In this document: positions 8,861 to 17,364 of the stretch, piece by piece
Layout of the letters: each line of letters opens with the position of its first letter
How positions within the stretch are numbered: the stretch's first letter is position 1
NCBI GenBank assembly: GCA_029987115.1
Contig: DALTWK010000012.1
Span: 1-54,270 of the forward strand
Length of the DNA: 54,270 bases
Direction: 5' to 3'
Origin: Methanocorpusculum sp.
GTDB taxonomy: Archaea; Halobacteriota; Methanomicrobia; Methanomicrobiales; Methanocorpusculaceae
Notes under the pieces: generated by a model
Told to the model about the DNA's origin: nothing
The model's database searches: none
The model's input: the letters and a program-made list of their open reading frames with translations, nothing else
Made by a program: the position numbers and the translations under genes

Positions 8861-9190
8861 ATGAAAACTGAGGTTCTGAAAAGCATTAAAGAAACCGAAG
8901 CAAAAAGTAAATCCACAATTGAGGCAGCACAAGCAGCTGCAGAGAAAATTATCTCTGCCGCAAAGCAGGATGCAGATGCCCTGATTGCAAAAGCGACCGC
9001 TGTCGCTGAGGATTACAAAAAGCAACGACTTTTAGATGCACGGAATAAAGCATTAACGGAGCACGATGCCATTGTCGCACAGGGCAAAAAAGACGCTGAA
9101 CAGCTGATTAAGGCCGGTGACAAAAAGTTATCGCAGGCGACTTCGTTATTTGTAGAGCGGTTTAAGGAGAAACTGCATGTTTCAGCCTAA
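8861..9190 (+). CDS. ahaH: A-type ATP synthase subunit H (peripheral stalk)
   Basis: A 109-residue, almost entirely helical protein rich in Ala, Lys and Glu with heptad character, expected to form the coiled coil with subunit E in the peripheral stalk that holds the head against the membrane part. It is the first gene of the operon, as in Methanosarcina. GAGGAGGG upstream is a strong ribosome site. Its end overlaps the start of subunit I by 14 bases. Confidence 0.85.
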   Translation: MKTEVLKSIKETEAKSKSTIEAAQAAAEKIISAAKQDADALIAKATAVAEDYKKQRLLDARNKALTEHDAIVAQGKKDAEQLIKAGDKKLSQATSLFVERFKEKLHVSA

Positions 9191-11156
9191 GCCGATGACC
9201 CATCTGCTGATAGCAGCAGGCAAAGAGCAGATGGCGTCAGTTGTGACCGAATTATATCGTCACCGGGTATTCCACATCACTGATTTTGTTGACCAGGGAA
9301 AGGAAGGATACGAAGGTGTTAAGTTAGGAACTCCTTTAGAGGAAGCTAATGAGGCATCTGTCAATCTGCTGAAAATCAGATCAATAGAAAACGTATTCCA
9401 GACTTCTCCGAAGACGCAGTTCGATGTTCCAGTACGTCCTGCAGATGAAATTCGCGGCGCTATCAATAAAGAGCTTCCATCTATTGAGGCGGAAGTTAGC
9501 CAGCTCACGGCTAAGCGCACGAATGCAGAGACAAAAATCCGGGAATGCGAACAGCGTATTACGGAACTCAAACCGTTTGAACTTGTCCCGGTAGATCTTG
9601 ATTTCTACCATGGATATGAATCTCTCTCTGTTTATGCAGGATACATCGACCACGATGTTGACTTCGATTTCCCAAGTGAGAAACATTATGTTTCCTCCAA
9701 AGAAGGAAATTTCATTGTCGCATTTGTCGAGAATTCCCATGCTGCAGATGCAGAGAAGTTACTTTCAGACGCCGGATATGCAGGAGTCACCCTCCCAACC
9801 GAGAGTGGTTCTGTCGCAAGCGCCGTTGGAAAGTATAACTCGACACTCACTGCCATGCAGGCTGAGTTAGAGGAGACAAACGTAAAGATTGGTGAGGCAA
9901 AAGCAAAATACGCAGACCTTCTTGCAGCATGCGATGAGGTTCTGTCGTGTGATGTTGAACGCGCTGAAGCACCGCTTCGGTTTGCAACGACCGAAGAAGC
10001 ATTCGTTATAGACGGATGGGTGCCCGCAGACGAAGTTGCAAAAATTGACGCTGGCCTGAATCAGGCAACCAGTGGCAAAGTATACGTCACAGTTGATGAC
10101 GAAGATGTCAACTATGACGAAGTACCGGTTGAGTATAAAAACCCAGGAATTACAAAACCGGCAGAAGTATTAATGGACCTGTACGCACGTCCGAAATACA
10201 AAGAATTAGACCCGACCATTATCCTGGGTATTATGTTCCCGATTCTCTTCGGTGTTATCGTCGGAGATGTCGGTTACGGTCTGATTTATCTTATCCTGAC
10301 CCTTGTTCTCCGCAAGACGCTGCTGCGTCTTGGAGATATGGGAAAGAAAGCAGTCGGCATACTATTTGGTGTGTCCGGAACGACCATTCTCTTTGGTCTA
10401 TTATATAGCGAATTCTTTGGTTTATCCTTCCCATGGGAGCCAATTTTATTCATGAGACACCTGCCAATCGGCGGATCCCACATCCCGCAGGTTATGGAAA
10501 TGCTCGTCGTCTCTGTCGCACTCGGTATCATCTATATCTGCGTCGGAAGAGTCTTCGGCATGATTAACCATGCAAGAATGGATCCAAAGGGACCGCATCG
10601 GACAAAGGCAATCCTTGCATCTTTTGGATGGCTTATTATGTTCATAGGCATGCTTCTCTTACTCATCTCGGTTATTGACCTGAACTCTTTCTTCACACTT
10701 GCCTTCCCGCTTCCGTATTTATCTGGAATTGCTGGAACCATTGGTCTCATTGGTGGCATTGTGTTGATGGTTGCAGGAATTGTCTTTGTCGCGATGGAGA
10801 ATCCGCTTGACCTTATGGAAATCCCGACCAACTTACTGTCACATATGTTATCCTTCTGTCGTATTGCTGCAGTTGGATTATCTTCCGTTGCAATTGCAAT
10901 GGTTGTCAACTATCTTGCAACCACGTTCTTTATTGCACCGGCACTTGCAGACATAAGTGTTATGGGCGTCCTGCTCATTATCGTTGGAGTTATCGTACTG
11001 ATTATTGGACACGCATTAAACGTCGCTTTAGGTGTAATCGGCGGTGCACTGCACCCGGTTCGTCTGCACTATGTTGAGTTCTTCACAAAGTTCTACAACG
11101 GCGGCGGTATTATCTACAAACCTTTCGGACTGAAAAGAAAATTCTCAGAGGAATAA
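9177..11156 (+). CDS. ahaI: A-type ATP synthase subunit I (a-subunit, ion half-channels)
   Basis: A 659-residue membrane subunit. The N-terminal ~340 residues are soluble and partly coiled coil (contacting stalks H/E); the rest has about seven or eight transmembrane helices starting at LGIMFPILFGVIVGDVGYG. The FCRIAAVGLSSVAIAMVVN helix contains the arginine that faces the c-ring carboxylates, the essential residue of this family. It forms the ion path with subunit K. Coupled to H by overlap. Confidence 0.95.
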   Translation: MFQPKPMTHLLIAAGKEQMASVVTELYRHRVFHITDFVDQGKEGYEGVKLGTPLEEANEASVNLLKIRSIENVFQTSPKTQFDVPVRPADEIRGAINKELPSIEAEVSQLTAKRTNAETKIRECEQRITELKPFELVPVDLDFYHGYESLSVYAGYIDHDVDFDFPSEKHYVSSKEGNFIVAFVENSHAADAEKLLSDAGYAGVTLPTESGSVASAVGKYNSTLTAMQAELEETNVKIGEAKAKYADLLAACDEVLSCDVERAEAPLRFATTEEAFVIDGWVPADEVAKIDAGLNQATSGKVYVTVDDEDVNYDEVPVEYKNPGITKPAEVLMDLYARPKYKELDPTIILGIMFPILFGVIVGDVGYGLIYLILTLVLRKTLLRLGDMGKKAVGILFGVSGTTILFGLLYSEFFGLSFPWEPILFMRHLPIGGSHIPQVMEMLVVSVALGIIYICVGRVFGMINHARMDPKGPHRTKAILASFGWLIMFIGMLLLLISVIDLNSFFTLAFPLPYLSGIAGTIGLIGGIVLMVAGIVFVAMENPLDLMEIPTNLLSHMLSFCRIAAVGLSSVAIAMVVNYLATTFFIAPALADISVMGVLLIIVGVIVLIIGHALNVALGVIGGALHPVRLHYVEFFTKFYNGGGIIYKPFGLKRKFSEE

Positions 11157-11159
11157 AAA

Positions 11160-11414
11160 ATGGCAATTGAAGCATTAATCAATCTTGAATCGGCAGCAGC
11201 ACTGGCAAAGGGACTCGGCGGAATCGGCGCAGGTTTAGCAGTCGGTCTCGCAGGTATCGGTACTGGTATTGGTGAACAGGGTATTGGAGCAGCAGCAGTT
11301 GGAGCAACCGCAGAAGACCGCGGAATGTTCGGTCTTGCACTTCTGTTCACTGTATTACCGGAAACTGTCGTTATCTTCGGTCTCGTTATCGCACTGTTAA
11401 TCATGTTCCTCTAA
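11160..11414 (+). CDS. ahaK: A-type ATP synthase subunit K (c-ring proteolipid)
   Basis: An 84-residue hairpin of two transmembrane helices, the rotor-ring subunit. The glycine-rich helix 1 (GGIGAGLAVGLAGIG) and the LPET motif in helix 2, with E68 as ion-binding carboxylate, are diagnostic. Q40 in helix 1 and T69 next to E68 resemble residues that help bind Na+ in sodium-using rings, so Na+ coupling is possible but not decided by sequence alone. A GAGGAATAAAAA leader gives strong initiation, and a hairpin follows the stop, both consistent with needing many copies per complex. Confidence 0.95.
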   Translation: MAIEALINLESAAALAKGLGGIGAGLAVGLAGIGTGIGEQGIGAAAVGATAEDRGMFGLALLFTVLPETVVIFGLVIALLIMFL

Positions 11415-11428
11415 GCGGAGGCCGCTTA
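11412..11428 (+). promoter_or_regulatory. hairpin across K stop codon and E ribosome site
   Basis: TAAGCGG (11412-11418) and CCGCTTA (11422-11428) are a perfect 7-bp inverted repeat with a 3-base loop. It contains the K stop codon and buries the GGAGG site (11417-11421) used by subunit E, whose ATG is at 11430. In the mRNA this could protect the K message end and lower initiation of E. Confidence 0.6.
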
Positions 11429-11429
11429 C

Positions 11430-12005
11430 ATGGGACTTGAGGTAGTAGTAGACGAAATCAAAGCGAAAGGCGATGCAAAGGCAGCAGCCATTAAAGCTGA
11501 AGCTGAAGCACAGGCAAAAGTAATCGTCGACGAAGCCAACGCACGTGCAGCCGAAATCAAACTTGCAGCAGAAAAAGATGCAGAAATTCAGTCTGAGCGG
11601 ATTACCGTCCGTGAAGTCGCAAATGCAAATCTTGCTGTCAAGCGTGAGGCACTCAATGCACAGAAGGAGCTTCTCGATAAAGTCTATGCCAGTGCAGCAG
11701 AAGAGATTGCCGCTCTTCCAGCTGATGTTCACTCTAAAGCAGTGAAGGAACTCTTAAAAGAAGCCAGCAAGCAGATTAAGAAGGGAACCGTTTACTGCAA
11801 TGCACGTGATCAGAAGGCTTTAGATGCAGCACTTGAATTAAAGACCCTTTCCGGATTTACGTTTGGAGGAATCATCGACATCGCCGGTGGCGTTGTCGTT
11901 AAGAGCACCGATGGTCAGCTTACTCTCGACTATTCCTATCAGACATTCATGAATGATGTATGGGAGTCGAGTTTGAAGGACGCATCGGAGATTCTGTTTG
12001 GATGA
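11430..12005 (+). CDS. ahaE: A-type ATP synthase subunit E (peripheral stalk)
   Basis: A 191-residue stalk subunit. The first ~95 residues are a long charged helix (KGDAKAAAIKAEAEAQAK), pairing with subunit H; the C-terminal ~95 form the globular part that binds the head, with the GGIIDIAGGVVVKS strand-turn typical of E. Fifteen bases from K, start covered by the hairpin noted separately. Confidence 0.93.
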   Translation: MGLEVVVDEIKAKGDAKAAAIKAEAEAQAKVIVDEANARAAEIKLAAEKDAEIQSERITVREVANANLAVKREALNAQKELLDKVYASAAEEIAALPADVHSKAVKELLKEASKQIKKGTVYCNARDQKALDAALELKTLSGFTFGGIIDIAGGVVVKSTDGQLTLDYSYQTFMNDVWESSLKDASEILFG

Positions 12006-12013
12006 GGTAAAAA

Positions 12014-13072
12014 ATGGCAGAGGTATCGAGCGGTTCGGCCCCATACATCTATGTTTCAACCCGTATGAAGGTACGGAAAGCGAAGCTAATCCCAAGAGAG
12101 GAATATCTTCGTATGCTGAACATGGGTCTTCCGGAGTTTACAAGACTCATTGAAGAAATGGAGTACAAACGCGAAATCGATGAACTTGCAGCTTCCTTAA
12201 CGGGAGTTGACCTCATTGAAAGCGCAATGTCCTGGAATCTCTCTAAAGAGTACCAGAAAGTTATCAAACTGGCACCCGGTGAGATGAAAGGTTTTACCCG
12301 AGATTACCTTCACAAGTGGGATATTCAAAATATTCTGACTATCCTTCGAGGTAAGCAGCTTGGTCTTTCAGATGAGAAGATCAAGGCTGTACTTGTACCG
12401 GCAGGTCAGTTGGATGCAACTGCACTTGACCGCATGGTTGCAGAACAGTCTATCGAAAGAATCGTGGAGACGCTTCCGATTAAACCAATCGCCAATATTA
12501 TTGGTGAGAAGCTCTCAGTTGCTCTCGAGACACACTCTTTCGGTGACATTGTTACTGAACTGTACAAGTACTACTATGCGACGCTTATCAAAGCAGCACG
12601 TAGTGGTATGAAAGGAGGGGACGCCTTCCTGAAATACGTTACATTCGAAATCGACGTGAAAAACATTACAACCCTTTTCAGACTTCGTGCAGAAGTTGGC
12701 AATGCGTCCGACACACATGCAATCTGGATTGAGGGAGCAACATTCAAACCGGAGGAACTTGAGCGTCTGAAGACAGTCGAGAATCTGGATGAAGTCGTCG
12801 ATTCATTAAAGAAGAAAGTAAAAGTCGCCATCTTAAATGATGTGCTGGAAGAACTTCGCGAGAAGAAACCGGTTTATGCTGTTGAGAGTGCCTTAATCAG
12901 CGCACAGCTCAATCGTATGGATAAAATGTCCAAGCGTAGTCCGTTCTCAATTTCGCCGCTTCTGGTTTATCTTGAGAGGAAGAATTACGAGGTTTCAAAT
13001 CTGAGAGCACTTGCCCGCGGAAAGCAGGCAGGACTTGATGCAGAGACCCTGGAAAAATATCTGGTGATGTAA
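12014..13072 (+). CDS. ahaC: A-type ATP synthase subunit C (rotor-stalk adaptor)
   Basis: A 352-residue V0D/AC39-like subunit linking the central stalk (D, F) to the K ring. The helical pattern with YIYVSTRMKVRKAKLI at the N-terminus and KWDIQNILTILRGK is typical of archaeal subunit C. Spaced 8 bases after E with a GAGGTAAAAA leader. Confidence 0.94.
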   Translation: MAEVSSGSAPYIYVSTRMKVRKAKLIPREEYLRMLNMGLPEFTRLIEEMEYKREIDELAASLTGVDLIESAMSWNLSKEYQKVIKLAPGEMKGFTRDYLHKWDIQNILTILRGKQLGLSDEKIKAVLVPAGQLDATALDRMVAEQSIERIVETLPIKPIANIIGEKLSVALETHSFGDIVTELYKYYYATLIKAARSGMKGGDAFLKYVTFEIDVKNITTLFRLRAEVGNASDTHAIWIEGATFKPEELERLKTVENLDEVVDSLKKKVKVAILNDVLEELREKKPVYAVESALISAQLNRMDKMSKRSPFSISPLLVYLERKNYEVSNLRALARGKQAGLDAETLEKYLVM

Positions 13073-13073
13073 T

Positions 13074-13376
13074 ATGGAGATTGCAGTTATTGGAAATAAA
13101 GAGTTCGTCGTAGGATTCCGGCTCGCTGGTATTCAAAAGACGTACTCCGCTGAAACCCCAGAAGAACTCGCCAACAATATCCAGAAAGTCATGGATGACG
13201 AGAACATCGGAATTCTTGTGCTGCAGAGTGCAGACTTGGAATCTCTTCCGCGTCGCTTGCAGGTAATCATAGAAAATTCCGTCCGCCCAACGATTGTCAC
13301 CTTAGGCGGTCAGGAAGCAGGTCTCTCCCTGAGAGAGCGTATTAAACGTTCGGTGGGTGTTGATTTGTGGAAGTAA
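13074..13376 (+). CDS. ahaF: A-type ATP synthase subunit F (central stalk)
   Basis: A 100-residue Rossmann-like small subunit that sits on subunit D in the rotor. MEIAVIGNKEFVVGFRLAG is the standard first strand and GILVLQSADLESLP a later one. TAATATG joins it to C, and it overlaps subunit A by 10 bases. Confidence 0.94.
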   Translation: MEIAVIGNKEFVVGFRLAGIQKTYSAETPEELANNIQKVMDDENIGILVLQSADLESLPRRLQVIIENSVRPTIVTLGGQEAGLSLRERIKRSVGVDLWK

Positions 13377-15112
13377 ATAATAAAGCAGGTATACTCAAAC
13401 GTATTGCAGGACCAGTTGTCACTGCAGTTAACTTTGACGCACATATGTATGATGTCGTCAGAGTCGGTAATGAGCAGCTGATGGGTGAGGTCATCAAGAT
13501 CGATGGTGAGAACATCATCATTCAGGTCTATGAATCGACCACCGGAATTCGTCCGGGAGAGCCTGTCACAAATACCGGACTGTCCCTCGCAGTTGAGTTA
13601 GGTCCGGGTCTCTTAACCAGTATTTACGACGGTATCCAGCGTCCGCTGGAAGTCCTTATCCAGAAAATGGGTAACTTCATTTCTCGTGGTGTTTCCGCAC
13701 CTGGTCTCGACCATGAGAAGAAGTGGGAGTTCAAACCGGTCGTAAAGGTAGGAGACGAAGTCAAGCCGGGTCAGATTTTCGGAACCGTCCAGGAAACCAA
13801 ATCCATTCTTCATAAGATTCTGATTCCGCCAAACGCAGAAGGCGGCGTTGTCAAGAAGATTGAAGAAGGTTCCTTCACTGTTGATGATATTGTCATTGAA
13901 CTTGAAAACGGCGAACAGTTCCCGATGATGCAGCGCTGGCCAGTTCGTGTCCCGCGTCCGTACATCACGAAACACTCCCCGAAGGTTCCGCTGTTAACCG
14001 GTCAGAGAATTCTCGATGGTCTTTTCCCGATTGCAAAAGGAGGAACAGCAGCAATTCCAGGTCCATTCGGTTCCGGAAAGACAGTTACTCAGCAGCAGCT
14101 CGCAAAGTGGTCCGATGCAGAAATTGTCGTTTACATCGGATGTGGTGAACGCGGAAACGAAATGACCGAAGTTCTTACCGAATTCCCAGAGCTGAAGGAT
14201 CCGAAGAATGGAAACTCTCTTATGGAGAGAACTATCCTTATTGCAAACACGTCCAACATGCCGGTCGCAGCTCGTGAAGCATCTGTTTACACAGGTATTA
14301 CCATTGCAGAATACTTCCGTGACCAGGGCTATGATGTTGCACTGATGGCAGACTCCACTTCCCGCTGGGCAGAAGCAATGCGTGAAATTTGTTCCCGTCT
14401 TGAAGAAATGCCAGGTGAAGAAGGTTATCCGGCATATCTGTCCTCCAGACTTTCTGAGTTCTACGAGCGTGCAGGATTAGTCGAGCCATTATCTGGTGGA
14501 AGCGGATCTGTTTCCGTTATCGGTGCAGTTTCCCCAGCAGGTGGTGACTTCTCCGAGCCGGTTACGCAGAACACTCTTCGTATTGTCAAAGTCTTCTGGG
14601 CACTTGATGCAACCCTCTCCCGTAAGAGACACTTCCCGGCAATCAACTGGCTGCAGTCCTATTCCTTATACCAGGGTCAGCTCGCTGAATTCTACGATGA
14701 GAAAGTCTCTCCAGAGTGGAACAAGCTGAGAGGATGGTTCATGGAAGTCCTGCAGAAAGAAGCAGAACTGAATGAAATCGTTCAGTTAGTTGGTTCCGAT
14801 GCTCTTCCGGAAGCAGAACAGATTACTATCGAAGTTGCACGTATGATGCGTGAACTGTTCCTGCAGCAGAATGGTTTCGATCCAGTTGACACCTATTGTA
14901 ACCTGGATAAGCAGCTTGACATGTTCAAGATGATTAGAACCTACGCTGACCACGCATATGCAGCACAGGCTGCAGGTGTCCCGCCGGCACAGATTATTGC
15001 AGTCAAGGCAAAGAACGAAATGCCGCAGATTAAATTCACCAAGGACTACAAGCCAGTTCTCGATGCAATTTACAAGGGCATGGAAGAAGAATTCAAGGCA
15101 CTGAGGGCATAA
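13367..15112 (+). CDS. ahaA: A-type ATP synthase catalytic subunit A
   Basis: The 581-residue catalytic subunit. Walker A GPFGSGKT is at residues 232-239; the ~90-residue non-homologous insert before it (about 110-200), which separates A from F-type beta subunits, is present. SRWAEAMREI and PSGGSGS-like nucleotide-pocket motifs follow. The start is GTG within the last codons of F (10-base overlap). Codon use is strongly biased, as expected for an abundant protein. Confidence 0.97.
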   Translation: MEVNNKAGILKRIAGPVVTAVNFDAHMYDVVRVGNEQLMGEVIKIDGENIIIQVYESTTGIRPGEPVTNTGLSLAVELGPGLLTSIYDGIQRPLEVLIQKMGNFISRGVSAPGLDHEKKWEFKPVVKVGDEVKPGQIFGTVQETKSILHKILIPPNAEGGVVKKIEEGSFTVDDIVIELENGEQFPMMQRWPVRVPRPYITKHSPKVPLLTGQRILDGLFPIAKGGTAAIPGPFGSGKTVTQQQLAKWSDAEIVVYIGCGERGNEMTEVLTEFPELKDPKNGNSLMERTILIANTSNMPVAAREASVYTGITIAEYFRDQGYDVALMADSTSRWAEAMREICSRLEEMPGEEGYPAYLSSRLSEFYERAGLVEPLSGGSGSVSVIGAVSPAGGDFSEPVTQNTLRIVKVFWALDATLSRKRHFPAINWLQSYSLYQGQLAEFYDEKVSPEWNKLRGWFMEVLQKEAELNEIVQLVGSDALPEAEQITIEVARMMRELFLQQNGFDPVDTYCNLDKQLDMFKMIRTYADHAYAAQAAGVPPAQIIAVKAKNEMPQIKFTKDYKPVLDAIYKGMEEEFKALRA

Positions 15113-15114
15113 AC

Positions 15115-16491
15115 ATGAAAGAATATAAGACAGTCTCTAAAGTTGCAGGACCGCTGCTTTTCGTCCAGAAGACAGAACCGGTCGCATATGAAGAGCAGGT
15201 TTCCCTCGTTCTCCCGGACGGAACCATGAAACGTGGTCAGGTCCTGGATACCTCTGAGGATCTTGTCGTTGTCCAGTGTTTCGAAACCACTACTGGTCTC
15301 GGACATGATACTGGTGTCAGATTCCTTGGTGAAACCTTCAAGATGCCGGTTTCCCAGTCTATGCTCGGACGTATCCTCTCTGGAGGAGGAAAGCCGATTG
15401 ATGGCGGACCGGATATTGTTCCAGACAAGCGTCTTGACATCAACGGAGCTGCAATCAATCCGTATGCACGTGGATCTCCGAAAGATTTCATTCAGACTGG
15501 TATTTCCACCATCGACGGAACCAACACTCTTGTCCGTGGTCAGAAGCTTCCAATCTTCTCATCCGCAGGTCTTCCGCACAACCAGATTGCACTGCAGATT
15601 GCAAGACAGGCAAAAGTTCCGGGATCCGATGAGAACTTCGCAGTAGTCTTCGCAGCAATGGGTATCACTCGTGAAGAAGCAAACGCATTCATGGACGATT
15701 TCGAGAGAACTGGTGCACTGGAACGTGCAGTCGTTTTCCTGAACCTTGCAGATGATCCGGCTGTAGAGCGTACCGTTACCCCGCGTATCGCACTTACCAC
15801 TGCAGAATACTTGGCATACGACTTAGGATACCACGTTCTTGTTATCTTAACCGATATGACCAACTACTGTGAAGCACTCCGTCAGATTGGAGCAGCACGT
15901 GAAGAAGTTCCAGGACGCCGTGGATATCCAGGTTACATGTACACCGATCTGGCATGTATCTACGAACGTGCAGGTATCATCAAGGGTCTGAAAGGATCTG
16001 TCACTCAGATTCCGATTCTGACCATGCCAGGTGACGATATCACTCACCCGATTCCGGATCTTACTGGTTACATTACTGAAGGTCAGATTGTTATTTCTCC
16101 GGAACTGCACCACAAGGGTATCTACCCGCCAATCAACGTTCTTCCGTCATTATCTCGTTTGATGAACCTTGGTATTGGTGCAGGACTTACTCGTGAAGAC
16201 CACAAGAAGGTCTCCGATATGCTCTATTCCGGATATGCAGAAGGTAACGATCTCCGTGGTCTCGTAGCAATCGTCGGTAAAGATGCACTGTCCGAGCGTG
16301 ACCAGAAATTCCTTGAATTCGCAGATGTCTTCGAGGACCGTTTCGTCCGCCAGGGTGCAGACGAGGACCGCACTATCGCTCAGACCCTCGACTTAGGATG
16401 GGACCTGTTCCAGGGACTTCCGGAGTCTGAAATCGAAAAGCGTATCGACCGTGATCTGATTAAGAAGTACCACCCGAAGTACCGGAAGTGA
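15115..16491 (+). CDS. ahaB: A-type ATP synthase regulatory subunit B
   Basis: The 458-residue non-catalytic head subunit that alternates with A. It has the conserved MGRPIDGG-type SGGGKPIDGG loop, PIFSSAGLPHNQIALQIARQ in place of a P-loop, and the EEVPGRRGYPGYMYTDLA block. Two bases separate it from A. Full length. Confidence 0.97.
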   Translation: MKEYKTVSKVAGPLLFVQKTEPVAYEEQVSLVLPDGTMKRGQVLDTSEDLVVVQCFETTTGLGHDTGVRFLGETFKMPVSQSMLGRILSGGGKPIDGGPDIVPDKRLDINGAAINPYARGSPKDFIQTGISTIDGTNTLVRGQKLPIFSSAGLPHNQIALQIARQAKVPGSDENFAVVFAAMGITREEANAFMDDFERTGALERAVVFLNLADDPAVERTVTPRIALTTAEYLAYDLGYHVLVILTDMTNYCEALRQIGAAREEVPGRRGYPGYMYTDLACIYERAGIIKGLKGSVTQIPILTMPGDDITHPIPDLTGYITEGQIVISPELHHKGIYPPINVLPSLSRLMNLGIGAGLTREDHKKVSDMLYSGYAEGNDLRGLVAIVGKDALSERDQKFLEFADVFEDRFVRQGADEDRTIAQTLDLGWDLFQGLPESEIEKRIDRDLIKKYHPKYRK

Positions 16492-16497
16492 TTCTCC

Positions 16498-17139
16498 ATG
16501 GCGCTGAATGTGAAGCCTACCCGTTCTGAGTTAATCGGTCTCAAGAAGAGAATTGGATTGTCCCAGCGTGGATACAAGCTTCTGAAAATGAAGCGCGACG
16601 GACTCATCCTTGAATTCTTCAAGGTGTTAGCGGAAGCTAAAGATCTCAAGAATGAACTTGCTGAGAAGTATGCACGTGCACAGAAAATGATTGCAATTGC
16701 AGAAACCGTTGAAGGTACTCTTCGTATCAAAGCTGTAGCAATGGCTGCATCCGAGAATCCGGAGATTGACCTGAAAAGCAAGAACATCATGGGAGTCGTT
16801 GTTCCGAAAATCGAATCCAAGAGTGTCAAGAAATCCTTAAACGAGCGTGGCTACAGTCCCCTTGGAACATCTGCTGTAATTGATGAAGCAGCTGATGCAT
16901 TTGAGGATCTGGTGGAGTGTATTATCCTCTCTGCAGAACTCGAGACGACTATGAAGCGTCTCCTGGATGAGATTGAAGGAACTAAGCGCCGCGTAAACGC
17001 ACTGGAATTCAAAGTTATTCCGGAGCTTGTGGCTGCTCGTGACTTTATCAAGATGCGGCTGGACGAGATGGAGCGTGAAGAGCTCACCCGTCTGAAGAGA
17101 ACGAAAGGTAAGAGTGCAGCAAAGGAAGCTGCAGCCTAA
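16498..17139 (+). CDS. ahaD: A-type ATP synthase subunit D (central rotor shaft)
   Basis: A 213-residue, mostly helical protein; N- and C-terminal helices (PTRSELIGLKKRIGLSQRGYKLLKMKRD and RRVNALEFKVIPELVAA) form the antiparallel coiled coil turning inside the A3B3 head. Last gene of the operon; a strong hairpin follows about 30 bases later. The Lys/Ala-rich end is likely flexible. Confidence 0.96.
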   Translation: MALNVKPTRSELIGLKKRIGLSQRGYKLLKMKRDGLILEFFKVLAEAKDLKNELAEKYARAQKMIAIAETVEGTLRIKAVAMAASENPEIDLKSKNIMGVVVPKIESKSVKKSLNERGYSPLGTSAVIDEAADAFEDLVECIILSAELETTMKRLLDEIEGTKRRVNALEFKVIPELVAARDFIKMRLDEMEREELTRLKRTKGKSAAKEAAA

Positions 17140-17170
17140 TAACAATACGATAAGAGCAGGAACCTCAGAC

Positions 17171-17190
17171 GTATCCCTCTAAAGGGATAC
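17171..17190 (+). terminator. hairpin after the ATP synthase operon
   Basis: GTATCCCT (17171-17178) and AGGGATAC (17183-17190) form a perfect 8-bp stem with a CTAA loop, followed by a pyrimidine-rich stretch and, further on, a T run near 17251. It is a plausible 3' end or stabilising structure. The spacer to 17365 holds nothing else I can support. Confidence 0.6.
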
Positions 17191-17364
17191 ACCCTTCTCT
17201 CTTTCGTTGAAATATAGGCATAATACTCTTTTAATTACCGTTAGGTATAGTTTTTTTATTGTTATTATAGGAAAAACAACATCATCTTTATCACCGAGTG
17301 ATACGATTATTCAAAAATATGATGTTGTTCGAAGGACAGTACCCTCTCTTCTATCTATTCGGTA

